Positions 52,601 through 64,000 of a DNA stretch of 64,000 nt are shown one piece after another. This stretch comes from Struthio camelus (Eukaryota > Chordata > Aves > Struthioniformes > Struthionidae): NCBI RefSeq assembly GCF_040807025.1, contig NC_090952.1, positions 16,985,068 through 17,049,067 on the forward strand, in the 5' to 3' direction. The notes under the pieces are model-generated. The model was not told the origin of the DNA. It saw only the letters and a program-made list of their open reading frames with translations, and searched no databases. Within the stretch, counting starts at the first letter, position 1; each line of letters starts with the position of its first letter. The translations under genes were made by a program, and so were the position numbers.

Positions 52601-55600
52601 AGAAATGTGTTGCACTCCCACGTACCTCAGCTCTCCCTGCCGGAGCAAAGGCAGGAACAGCCTCAGGCCCACGTACCTTGGTGGTAGAGTGCCCGGAGGA
52701 AGGAATGACGGTCTGTTCCCTGAAAGAGCGCATTTTCAATCTCCATCTCCCTCCGGCTCAGCTGCTTGCTGCCAGCAAACCTCTGGGGTAGGGAGAGTAT
52801 GCGCTGACGCTCTTCCATCTTCTCCTGGATGGCATGGAGTCGGTCCTGTGTGGCCTCAGGGGCCGCTCCCAGCCCTGAACCCTGGAAGACAGGCACAGCT
52901 CTGCTCAGAGGCAGCACATGCCTCCCTTCAGAGGCCTGGCTAGGAGTCAAACTTCACATCCTCCAACTCTGGAGTGGGTGCAGCCAGGAAGCATCTGAAG
53001 GGCATTTCTGCTTTTCCCCATGGATCTTTATCAGAATCCAGAGAACACGTTGTCTAGGGCTGTAGGTGGATTTTCTTTTCTCAGACTCTGGCAGATCCCT
53101 CTGCCTCAGGCAAGAAATCAGGCTTTCTCCCTCCATAGATCAGAGTCTAACAGAGATTTTCCCAATGGTATCTCTCCCTTCCCTCCTCTTTGCATTGCCC
53201 TACATCTGCCCTGCTTCTATTCACCATTTTACAGCTTCCCTGGAGCACAAAGGGCTGTTTATGTGGAAAAGCAGTTCTGGGAAATCATTTGTCACACCTT
53301 GTTTTCAATAGAGCTGCAATTCAGCAGCTGAAAATAAGATAAGCCTGCACTGATCCCTTGCTGAGAGCTCCACAGGCAATCCGGAGTCCTCTTTGTCTCA
53401 GCTGATTCCTCCTTGATGGAATATTTCACTTGAGGCCCTCCATATACAAAGTTGCACATCTCTGCTAGACTTGAGCTATCTCTCTAAATATTATTCTCCT
53501 CTCACGAGCTGCAGGAAATATACCCTAAGGTCACTGACTTTTTCTTCCAGAATAGTGTTTGCCATTCTAATTTTTATTTCTAAATATCCCTGGACTGATT
53601 TTGTACCAAATTTAACAGATTGTGCTGTTGGCATTAATTTTCTCTTCAAAAGGAACACCACCCCCCTCCTTAACCCAAGCCTGAATGCAGGCTACACCAG
53701 GGCTGGGTTTGCATTTAAATACTGAAGTAATGACTTCAGTTGAAGAGAGGCAAACCCATGATTACCACTGACTTACTGCTTCCTTCCACACACAGCTACT
53801 GCTCAGCAAGAGGAGGCTGAGTTGGAGGGAAGCCAAGGGTCAGCTCAAGTCCTGTTTTGTACCTTCTGCTTTGCCTAATTAAGAGAAAGACACTCCAGAG
53901 CACTTGACACAGAATGACCCCAACAGCCCTTGTCTCTGGAACTTGAAAGGAATGGGTAAAGGAAGCGAAAGGGGGAAGCTGCTTCCCCAGCCTGCTTTGG
54001 CACTGCTTTGCTGCAAACTGCACCCCAAGAGGAGTATGTCATCGCAGTGACGTACTTGGTCAAGCAGCTCTGCACTGCTACTTCTATTGTTCCCTGAAGA
54101 ATCTGCAAGCCCCTGAGGAGCACGTGCAAACTTCCTTACAAACAGCTATCCCAAGCCTGCCATGGGATCCAGGGAAGTGTCAGAACACAGAAAGGAGGTT
54201 TTGGTGCTTTGAAATGTTTCCTCCTTCCCCTCCTCCAGATTTTAATTCCTCCTTTCAGGGATAAACAGGTGAAATGATTTGCTCAAGGTCATCAAGGCGC
54301 TCTGTGACAGAGGCAGGAAAACAGTCAGCTCCCAAGGATCACCTTTCCTGTCCATTACAGCTTTCTGCACAGACTCTTTAACCAAAGAAAACAGGCCAGA
54401 AAAAATGTCTTACCCTGCTGGTCTAAAGGCAAGAGATCACATGGAGTGGTTGCTCTTTACTAGAGGGATTACACAGCACTTGAATTTTCTATAAAGGTAC
54501 TGCAGGCTATGAGGTTGAAGAAACTTGAACAGGTACAGGTCACAGAATAGAACGCGTCTCACCTTCTCTGTTGAAGCCCGGTTCTTCCAGAGCAGAATCT
54601 CCGAGTCCGAGAGCCCAAGTTCCCGGAGAGAAGCAGTTTCCTTGTCGCTCTCCTGCAGGGCCTGGAACTGTGACAAGGTCAAAGCCCCCGCGGCCTCTTC
54701 CCCAAAAGGCTTGTAAAAAGCTGCAGGGGCAAAGCATCTCCGCTTCGATTTGCACCTGTAACCCAAAGCAATACAACAGCAGAAACTCCTTCATGCTGAG
54801 AAACAGGGGGAGTGGGAAGGGGCCGGCTTCTCCCACCCAGCCACTATTTGTCCTGCCCAAACTAGGCAGAGATTGTTTCTGAAACACAACCCAGGCACAC
54901 TCCCCAGACCCCTGCCTGAGCCCCTGCCTAAGTCTGCTTTTCTCTCCGGTAAGTGGCCTACTAGGTCAAAATAAATTGCTGCTGGCATTTGTCCCAGAAG
55001 ATCCAGAGTGCTTATCTCCCACTTGTAATGTCCAGGCAAAAGATACTATAAAGGAAGCAGGATTTGTGCAGCTGTTTTGGCTTACATGACTCACTGCATG
55101 AACCATCTTCCTGGTTAGAAGGCCCCAGCCCCAGTGCCCCGGGCTCTGCTGGCCAGATCAGGACTTACTGTTCGATGGAAATACTGGTATCGAGCTGGTG
55201 GTGAAGGAGGCTCTTCAGCTGCCTCTCTCCTTCTGTCTCCAAGTCTTCCACGAGGAGATCATCGTTGGACAGGCTGGTGTTGACCCTGGGGCACACAAAG
55301 GCAACACAGAGGTGGTAAATAAGGCAGTAGAAAAAAACACTTACAGTCCACTACCTTTAGTGCACAAGGAACCATAACTAGCTTGACCAAAAAACCTGCC
55401 ACTAACATTAACTAGCAAAGCATACAGATTTGGGACTATTTTGAGAACTTCAGAAATACCTCAGGGAAGGTGATTTTTTTTCCTCTCTTTTTTCTTTTTT
55501 AATTACACATACAATCTTGTCATTTTTATTTCTGGAAGGTAGTTTTGTATTATCTAAATAAATATTGCCTAGTTTCATGTAACTCAAAAAAGAAAAAAAG

Positions 55601-57018
55601 AAACAACAAAACTATGAACAAGAAGAAAAGAACTTGGGAATTTTAGCAGCATATGCACATATACAAAGTTCAGTTTGCCCTTCCTAGGGACACCTAGTTC
55701 CATGCACAGATACCGCCTCCTGCTTGTCACCCAGTACGAAACACACCCTGGAAGGAGCACTTTCGTGTCTCATCACGGGGCTGGAGGGACCAGCTGCTTC
55801 CTCTCTCAGAGACCATCCTCCCACATTTCTGGAGGCACCATACGTTTCTGCCGAAAATTTCAGCGATGCAGAATCACACTGTTAGCAAGATCTCCGATCA
55901 ACCTTTTGTTGGGATGATAGGGGAAACCTATACCTCTCCCGGGTAGCTATTTCAAGCTGTCTCAAAACTAGAAAGGGAGGCAGGCATCAGACAAGATGCC
56001 AGCAAGCAGCCCAGTTTCACATAAAAGTTTTCTTTGCCACCTTCAGAACCAGAAACTTCTTTCAGTGAAAGCACAGGCTACGTCTGAAGATAGAGAAGTG
56101 TTTGTCTAACACACCAATCTTATCTGAGTTTTCTGTTAAGTAAGAGGCTTTGTGTTTTAGGCCTCTTCCTTATTTTTCCTCTGATAGCTTTGGGCAAGGG
56201 GCTATGCAAACGCAGAGGACAGGGATGGCACAGCGCGTGGCCGGGGCAAACAGCACTGCGGAAGCCCTCAGCTGCCTGCGCTCCCATACTGAGGACAGGC
56301 AAAATCTGCCTTTGAAGAACGAGCTGGCTGGAAGGACTGACCACAGCACACCTGAAGAGTTTTATTTTTCACCTCCTTCCCCGCAAAACATAAGTTTCAA
56401 ACACATCAAGAAACCTGCAGAAATTACATGCCCCATTAGGCATTTAGTGACTCCTTGGACCATAGTAAGAGTTTCACGCTAATAAAACACAGCAGTTTTA
56501 TCCCTTTTGGGTTCTGAGGTAGCATCAGCTGTCAGAGGGTCAGCCCTGGCCCGCGAGAGCAGAAGTAAGAGGGTTTTGCCATGGCCGGCCCTGCCGTCCC
56601 GCTCATCTCACAGGGGCCTTGAGCTCGCCGGGCGGCCGAGCGAAGGGGCAGCCCGAGGGCAGCCCAGCGCCGCGGGGACCGTGGGGCACAGGGTTGCACA
56701 ACGCCAGCCGGGAGCAGCCCCGTGGGGCAGGCGCCGGGAGCCCTGCGCCCCGTGCACGCAAGGCATCCCCTCGCTGTCTCCCCCACGCGCAGGTCGCATG
56801 CCCCACGGCACCCGCATCCCTTATGTACGCACCCCATGGCATCCCGGCACCCACCCTATGGCCCCACAGCCCCCCATCTACCTACCCCACGGCACCCCTA
56901 CGGCCTCACAGCCCCCCACGACACTCCTACAGCTCCACAGCACTCGCGTCTCCAACGCACCCCTCAGCATCCCTGTGGCCCCACACGCCCCCCGCCCCGG
57001 CCCCGCTCACCTCCGCAT
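49667..57018 (-). CDS. RBM41: RBM41, RNA-binding motif protein 41
   Basis: RRM protein whose RRM resembles U11/U12-65K (RNPC3), for which binding to U12 and U6atac snRNA has been reported in human. Exons: 57018-57011 (ATG CGG AG), 55285-55169, 54755-54563, 52881-52677, 51294-50918, 50345-50198, 49824-49667 (TAA). Phases agree and give 401 residues; human has 413. The N-terminus MRRVN and LETEGERQLKSLL, plus FYKPFGEEAAG, LTLSQFQAL, ERQRILSLPQRFA and ADRHSFL-like blocks, follow human in order. The RRM starts at residue 301: RNP2 VLYLKNL, RNP1 MRGQAFITF, and a last strand KPLVIEFGKSK. It is preceded by the conserved PVEFVPEEEI and SYHPGEPSK. The 377-base exon 5 linker (Ser/Pro/Gln-rich) diverges most. 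The first exon contributes only eight coding bases, supported by M-(K/R)-R-V agreement and donor GTGAGC. Confidence 0.94.
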
Positions 57019-57240
57019 GGCCGCGGCCCCCCGGCGGCCCTTAGCTGCCGCCCGGCCGGGCCTCCAACTCCCAGCAGCGCCCGCGAGCGGCGCTCCGCCC
57101 GGCGGCGGGAGGTGGCTGCCGCGGGGGCTGCCGGGACGCGTAGTGCGCAAGGCCCCGCCCTGAGGGCGCCGGCCCCACCTCGGCCACCCGGGTCGCTTCG
57201 TAGTCGAGCCCCTTGCAAATAAGTTACGACCCACACTCAT
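56600..57240. promoter_or_regulatory. RBM41: CpG-island promoter of RBM41
   Basis: CpG-rich sequence around the ATG at 57018. A ZNF143-like element, ACTACGCGTCCCGGCA (minus strand, 57144-57129), and a GC box (GGGCGGGGCC, minus strand, near 57155) lie 110-145 bases upstream. Downstream in intron 1 (about 56780-57000) the plus strand is a C-rich degenerate CCCCACGGCACC repeat, so early RBM41 RNA is G-rich. Confidence 0.6.
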
Positions 57241-57678
57241 TTAAGTAGCGAAATAGCTCCATTGGCCCTTGGGAGCGGGAGGGGCTCCAGCCGCCTTTCG
57301 TCTTCTCGAAGGCCCCTGCCCCACCCCCTTAGGGGCAGCAGGAGAGGGAAGGAAGTTACAGAACACCATTCAAATCACTAGAGCATTGAGAATAACTGAC
57401 CCCCTTCTCTTGTTCCAGGGGCCAAGACATAAGACAAGGTGGGGGGGGAAGGGGAGAGAAGGTAAATGGAGAATAATACATGCTTGCCTCCACTGAGGCG
57501 GCTGCAGAAGCCGAAGCCTACATGTAGAGTAAGGCAGAAGGCAGTAGTGGGAGAGGTCTGCTAAAGAACAGTGATTGTTCATTTTCCAGTACTAATAAAA
57601 ATATACTGGAAGGTGCATTGAAATAACATTTTAATCAGAAAGTGAGGATGTTAGTATGTCTCTTTAGAGTCTTCAGAC

Positions 57679-57684
57679 TTTATT
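57679..57684 (-). promoter_or_regulatory. NUP62: Polyadenylation signal of NUP62
   Basis: AATAAA on the minus strand about 670 bases after the stop codon. The 3' end would lie about 650 bases upstream of the RBM41 start codon on the same strand. Confidence 0.55.
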
Positions 57685-58355
57685 CACTACCTTTTCTGCA
57701 CCTTTGCAACTGAACAAGCTCCACTACCACTCACAACAGAAATACCATTTTTCTATGTGCACATCTGGTATTTTTAATCACAAATCCTGCTTACATCCAG
57801 GTGCTTTAGGTACACTTGAAGGCACAAGCAAAAGAGCAGTTTATTGCCAAAAAAACAGGAAACAAGCCCAATTTTCAGTATATGCCAGCCTGTTATACTG
57901 GGTATCTGCATTTGTCAGACTTCTACAGCTGTTGGGAGGACAGCTGCTCATCCAGCCTTCTCTCATCAGAACCTGAATAAAAGCTTATGAGATTCTGTTT
58001 GAAAATATCTAAGTTACATTTAGGCCTAACAGAGCTGGAAAGCTCAGCTGTGAAGTTACATAGAGCTCAAGCCCCTTAAAGGTAACAGTTTGCATGCACT
58101 TAAAAAGATTAGAGAACAAAAGCACATACTTTCAGCAGAACCTTTATGCAGTCTGTCAGACCAGAGTCACTGAATTCCAGTAAGACAGTACGAAGACTAG
58201 CTTTGGCATAAAAAACAAAGCAGAGAGACTTACTGAAATAAAAAACAAAACAAAGAAAATAAATCCCAATCACAATTTTAAATCCATGTTCCCACCAACT
58301 TCAGTTCTCTATGTAGACAGGATTTCAGGTTAATATTCGAACACCATTGAGTCTT

Positions 58356-61300
58356 TCAATCGAATGTGATTCGAAAACTGCGCTCTTGCTCCTTGCGGCG
58401 ACTCTCACAAACCTTTGTTACCTCTTCTACCTTTCTCTGCAACAGGGCTGGGGGAGAGAAGAAAAGAGTGACCAAACAGCCTCAAATAAAACCCTGCACA
58501 GTTTAGCCTGCAGAAGGAGGAAAAAAGCATTTTCAATTTTGACATTTGCTCAGGTTTGACTTGCACAGGGAAAGAGGAAAACCCAACACAAGACACTGCT
58601 AGCTCTCCAAGGCAGAGAAGACTGTTCCAAAAAGTATTTGGCATTCAGGGACCAGCAGGCAGATTCAGTAGAGCCTTGGAGCATGATGTGACACTTTGCC
58701 AAACTAGTTTTAGGCCCTTGCAGTTTCAGCACACAGCACTAGACAGCAGAGCAAACCCTTCCTGAATAGTAACAGTGGCTGGCCTTCAACTTGAGAGAGT
58801 AATTGCTGTACTGGAGTTTTTCCTACCCACCTCATGCTAAATTAGTTTTGAATTTAGCAAGTCACAGGTTAACCACAATCTGTTAGAAGTCTGTATACTT
58901 TCTTGCAGAATGTCACAATTAGGACTTTTAACTGTAAATACATAAAAGTGCAATCACAAAGAGCTGCAGATCACTTGCAGTCACATTACAGATCACGCGT
59001 TACCTGCAGATCACTTATTTAGCAATATAAAGGCAGCTAATCAAGTGTTTAACAACTTTAAATACTGTAGCCATTGCAACAAAGAATTTTTGGTATACAC
59101 TAGAGTAATTTAATTCCATGGAACCTTATCAGGTGTTATTCAACAGGTCTATGGCATTATGTCAGTCTGTAGCTTGGAGATATTCCAGTTTAAGTTTTTT
59201 CCACAGTGTGCCAAACCCAGAATCTTCTAGTAATATACGAAGCAACATATCCACTTTCAGTTTGGAAGTTTTCAAAGATCCACCTAGCAGAAGTGATTGA
59301 CATAACTCTGCTTCGCTATCTCATATCTAGTCTCATTTAATTCAAAACTCAGGTACAACCAAGAAAGAGCACCTAGTTGAGGCAAAACTTAAGAACAAGG
59401 CTTTGTCCATATCCTCCTTTCACTATGGCCATCTTGAGTAGTGTCAGGCATCTGTTCAGCAAGCCCATTTAATTGGTTTGGCATAAGAGAAGCTGAGCAA
59501 ATAAATTGGCATTAATTTGATTAAAGTGCCAAAGTTGCATCTAATTCTTGAAGTCAAATAAGTTAATAGTGAAATAGAAATGTATGCCTGGAAAAAGCTA
59601 ATTTGCTTTTGTGAAACAGCCCTGGAGGGGTCTCATAGGAAACAATTTGTAACTTCATGTACAGTGCAGATGTCTTACTTTTTTTTTAAATCAAGAAGTA
59701 CTGGGAATGCATCCTTCCCAGGCGTACTCTTCAATTACTAATGGCAAAGCCTATTTTAGTTACATCAGAATTGCACGTTCTTTTGCGATGTAGCATTTAA
59801 GTGCATAGAACAGGAATTCTTCTCCTTGCCAAGAACCCCATAGACACAATGAGTCACATAACCATCCCTTAAAACTATGCAATTTGAGGCTTATTACTTC
59901 TTTCTTGTCTGAAGGGCTTTCTCTACCACACTGAATCGGAACCATTTCTTTAGAAGATGTACAGCTCCCACTAAAGTAACAAAAAAGATTAACTGACAAA
60001 AAATTACTTCCAGCACAAAATGACTGATAGAAAAAACCACTCTCCTTTCCAGTAAGCTTAAAAGAAACAAAGTTAACCTGGAAGACTGCTATTTTCAAAT
60101 TCACTCTGTAAGCAGAGTCAAAATTCTGATGTCACAGGAGACATAACACCTATCAATTTCATGATGAAATGCATGCTTGGCATACAGAAGTTAGCACAGA
60201 TCTTCTAGAAAAGACCAAATTCAATCCTGACATAAGCCAATATTATTTTAAAAACAAATCAATGGAAGTGCGCCCACTTTCATCCAAGATGAATTACACC
60301 AGTATGAGTACTTTGACAGTACTGCAACCAGAAGACTGCAATTCAGTGTTGGAGAGAGCTGCACCACTTTAGCCAACAACGCCCCCTTGTGGGGGCTAAC
60401 ATCACTTAAAAACAAACAAGTAAAATTCTTGAAACATGTCCCCCCACCCTTTTTTTTTTTTTAAAATAAACTATTCAGCCCTGGAAGCATTCTGGTATAC
60501 TAGTGAAGAGTGAATCCAGGATAACAGTAACTACGCTATCAATTTCTCACTATGAAGTGCACCTTCTGGTCTGCATTATCTTTTCAAGGTATTATTGCTG
60601 TGACACTTTCACACCATTACTCAAGAGTTACTACTCTAGCAGCCAGATGAATGGTGCTCAGAATCTTACCCCAGCTTGGCTTTCCTGCAGTTTTCAGCAC
60701 GAGGCTGATAACACTAACACCCCTCACACCCAGAATCCAACTTTCCTATTTCAAAGGGAAACATAAGAACATTTCAGAGGATGACATGTTTAAACCTTAT
60801 TGCTTCTTCTATGAAAATAGTTAAGTCCTCTGCTTTGTACTGATACGTTTCAAGTAGTGTTTTTGGTGAAACATTAGCAGTGCATCAGGAATCACTTCTC
60901 AGTAGCACCCTTTTCAGATAGATCAGAAGGAGATTTCAAGCAAGGAAGCAACAAGTGTACTTGGAGGCAACAGGAAAGAGGTTCCTCAATGATCTTCAGG
61001 AATTCATTTTTGTTCAAGAAACTTCTGCACATGCATGCGCACACACTACATGCTTCACATTTTTACTCTTAAAAGGCTGCATGAAGACTCTCACCTGAGT
61101 TCTGGTCAATCCACTGCAATGAATCCATATGTGCATTCAAAATTTTACAGATCTGCTGAAGCTGAAGAGAAACAGAAGGTGCAAGGTATTTGTTACAGTA
61201 CATAAAAACCAAACAGCAGCAAAAGACAGCCTATCCCCGCACCGTGAAACATGAAGCTGTCAAGTTTCTCATGTACAGCTATGCTAACTTAGCAGTTACT

Positions 61301-63868
61301 TTCCCAAAGTCTGTGCAGCAACTATGTTCCATGTCTTGTTGGAAAAGAGAAGTAAACAGATTTGCTTGGAGTATATCCCTGTGGTTTGGTCTTACTCACT
61401 TCAGACCTCAGATGCACTGCAACATTAATCACATTAGTCTCAACATTTCAAGAATAAAACTGAAAGGGAAAAAATTGAATCTGCAATACTCTGTTGAGAA
61501 GGAAATTTTTACTAGAAAAAAGGAAAACTTATCGGTAAAACCATAAGGAGTATTACAATCAATTTAATCTATGTAATAAAGAGCTTGTAATTCAGATCTC
61601 ATTTTTTGAGGATACAGTAGGAAAATAAAAAAGCAGCAACAGCTATGGCATTTTGTACAGAACTTACATTTGCCACAAGAAAGATGCAAGTGGCAGAGAA
61701 GGCAGCAAGATCAGAACTCTGAACTGCCTCTGAAACAAGTTACCTAGGCAAGAAGTAGATAAGAAAAAAGTAACCAGAGTTCATACTAGAATGAGATATT
61801 CTGAAAATTCTTAACGTAAATTCCAAAGGAATTTTATGAGAGCCAGGCTGGTTTGTGTTATGGTAGAAGGACTTTTACCAGAAGAGAACCATCCTGAGGA
61901 CAAAATAAAATACTCTTCCCAAGGTTGAAACCACAAACTGCATATCCACAGACAGACAAGTGAAGAGTTAGAACTGTTAAAATTTTCTGTCCCTTTACCA
62001 ACATGCAAACAAAGCTTGGACTTACTGGGTCACTAGTGTCTGCTGGGCCTCCTGATGTATTCAAGTGCTCAATGATGTCCTTGAGATCCTGTGCCATACG
62101 CTTTAACTGAGCATCTATGTTTTCAGCCAGTTTATATCTGCAAAATGCATGGAAACCAAGGTCAGAATGTTTACAGTGAACCTCAGAAGACCTGCTCCCA
62201 TTTGCAGTATCTTCAGAAGTTAGCACTCATGCCTTTCAACCAAGGCATGGCATATACATGAAAAGTACACTGTGCCAGGCATTCTATTACATAGATCAGG
62301 CAACACCTAATGTCTTTCCTCTCATGATAATCTATGGAGACAGATGTGCAATATTACCAAGGGCTTTCTCAAAGGTCAATGCCAGAATTGAAGTGTCTTA
62401 ACCAGCTGGTTAGTTTAAGATTCACACCTCTTGAACCAAACACTTCACCTTGCTAAGATGCAGTACTTATAACATGCTTACAAGGATGCTTGAGCTGCAC
62501 AGAGCGCTTTCTGCTCTCATCACTTCTGTCATTAATCACTTTAATAGATTATGCCAAAAATAGTAGCCTTTTCCAAAACAGCTAGTTAGGCCCACATTCA
62601 AAGAGCTTTCACGCTGATGAAAGGGGCTTCCCATTGCAATTCCTCCATTTCTAATGTGTAAATTGTCATGCATAAAACAGGATTACATATTTGAAAAAGG
62701 CTATTGATAGTTCAATATTGTCATGCACCCCAGCTCTACTTCTGAGCAAACATCACCACACTAGTCTGCTTATCACACGTTCAAAGCACATTCGTCTTAC
62801 GTTCTCTCCCTTTCTTCGTCTGCATGCTGCAAGTAGATAGTCCCACTCTGTTCCTTCACAGACTCCTCCAGAGGAGTCAGTAAGTCTTCCAGCTCTTTCT
62901 GTTGCGACAGAATAAAGTCTAGTTCCTGATCCAGTCTGAAAAGAAAAGAAACATTACCCACTGAACACAATTTAGATCAGGTTTAGACACAGCATACATT
63001 CTAGGACTTGTATACAAAACCACAAAAAGATGCAAGCAAAACCATCTCAAGTGTCCATAGTTTCTTACCTCTTCTGATCAAGCTTCACTTTCTCTACTTC
63101 TCTGTGCAATGAGGTAATCTAGAAACAACACACATTTAATAATGATACCAGGAAAATTCAGAGATCAGATCATCTGGTAAAAAAAGAGTGGAGGAACTAA
63201 GATAAGCACCACGCAAATACATTAGAAACAGGTAGACATTTGTAGACTAGAATATTCAATAAAGCTTTGGTTTTGAAGGCTGAACTCTAAGGTAACTTGT
63301 TCACATAACTCAGATTTTCAAGCTCTGATGCCTAAAAATCAAGACAGATACGCATCCTATCTTTAAAAAGCAAAGAGACCCACTAGATGGCTTGCTGTTT
63401 CTGTAACACTGATGTTTTTGCTTACTTAAATTTTTAAAAGATCGGTATACCAGAGGTCACCTTACTTTTTCTCCGTTCTCTATCAATGTCCGATCCCAGG
63501 CATTAACTTGCGTAGCTTGATGAAGGAAGTGTTTCTCTTGATCTTCGAGTTCCAGACTCCACTTGTTTATCAGGCTCTCAAGCTGGGCATAAGTCATCAC
63601 TGGAGGTGCACTGAGAAGAAGCATGAGACAGTACAGAGCACAAGGTCAAAAAATAAAGGTATAAACATGACTATCTGCACTCATTTCCCCTTCCTCGGAC
63701 ACTAACATTAATATTGCTATTTGCCCATATCAAACAGTTACAAAAAACCCACTCACCTGGTTGTTGCTGTGGTTATACTAGCTGTAGAAGTCACAGCTCC
63801 AACAGTAACAGTGGTAGTTAATGGCTTAAGATTCAAAGCAAAGCTTACACTAGGAGCAGAGGAAGAGC
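58356..63868 (-). CDS. NUP62: Nucleoporin p62 (NUP62; NUP62CL locus of mammals), C-terminal half, 5' end beyond window
   Basis: Central-channel subunit of the nuclear pore (p62-p54-p58 complex). Exons in the window: 63868-63757, 63610-63466, 63118-63069, 62935-62801, 62137-62026, 61161-61095, 58447-58356 (TGA). All phases agree, giving about 237 residues. The first visible exon is the Ser/Thr-rich linker (SVSFALNLKPL) after the FG repeats, which lie off the right edge. The Nsp1-like C-terminal coiled coil follows: MTYAQLESLINKWSLELEDQ, VNAWDRTLIENGEK, KLDQ, LDFILSQQKELEDLL, YKLAENIDAQLKRMAQDL, NTSGGPADTSDP, LQQICKILNAHMDSLQWID, ending QERSFRITFD exactly as in human NUP62. It resembles full-length NUP62 more closely than a degraded paralogue. 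In human the NUP62 coding sequence (chr19) is one exon while NUP62CL at Xq22.3 has introns, so this multi-exon gene probably represents the ancestral locus. Confidence 0.93.
58448..61094 (-). other. Last intron of NUP62
   Basis: About 2.6 kb, AT-rich, with no supportable nested gene. A short local duplication around GCTGCAGATCACTTGCAG / CCTGCAGATCACTTA occurs near 58964-59020. Confidence 0.6.
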
Positions 63869-64000
63869 CTGAAAGAAAAGACTCATATTAAACAACTGAA
63901 GAGGACACATCTAACAAGTCAAGAACAATTTACAGTTCTAACCCCAATGCTGCATGACATCATATGTCTAAGAAAAAGGGAACCCCATCTGAGAGAAGCA

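Overview
The window is vertebrate nuclear DNA, most likely avian. Multi-exon genes have canonical GT-AG introns and CpG-island promoters. All six gene orthologues are recognisable. Genes are compact (MORC4 spans about 17.5 kb), SINE and LINE load is low by eye, and GC-rich promoters alternate with AT-richer introns. Another sauropsid, such as a crocodilian or turtle, cannot be excluded from sequence alone. No operon, phage, CRISPR or bacterial feature is present, and no retroviral or other virus-like remnant was recognised.

Layout from left to right: (1) 5' part of PRRG3 on the minus strand: Gla exon 90-250, start-codon exon 4973-5014, and a probable first exon ending at 9711 in a CpG island. 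(2) RIPPLY1, minus, four exons, 10614-12352, with a TATA box at 12413-12420. (3) A gene-free 5 kb holding a 24-bp minisatellite and a CpG island that probably serves CLDN2. (4) CLDN2, plus, single coding exon 17250-17945, polyadenylation signal 18533. (5) An 11-kb intergenic stretch. (6) MORC4, minus, 17 well-supported coding exons plus one doubtful exon, 29799-47339. (7) RBM41, minus, seven exons, 49667-57018. (8) C-terminal half of a multi-exon nucleoporin p62 gene (NUP62, the NUP62CL locus of mammals), minus, 58356-63868, continuing past the right edge.

The block RIPPLY1-CLDN2-MORC4-RBM41-NUP62(CL) keeps the order and orientation of human Xq22.3. PRRG3 (human Xq28) lies where TBC1D8B lies in human, so a rearrangement breakpoint falls on the left flank. 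The genes do not form a pathway: they are a transcriptional corepressor of somitogenesis, a tight-junction cation channel, a GHKL-ATPase chromatin factor, an RNA-binding protein and a nuclear-pore subunit. All exon models were built by hand from splice sites, phase agreement and remembered human proteins.

The most notable observation is that MORC4 carries two introns with minor-spliceosome (U12-type) signals. One has the rare AT-AG termini and one is GT-AG. I found no evidence of a wholly new biological system here.
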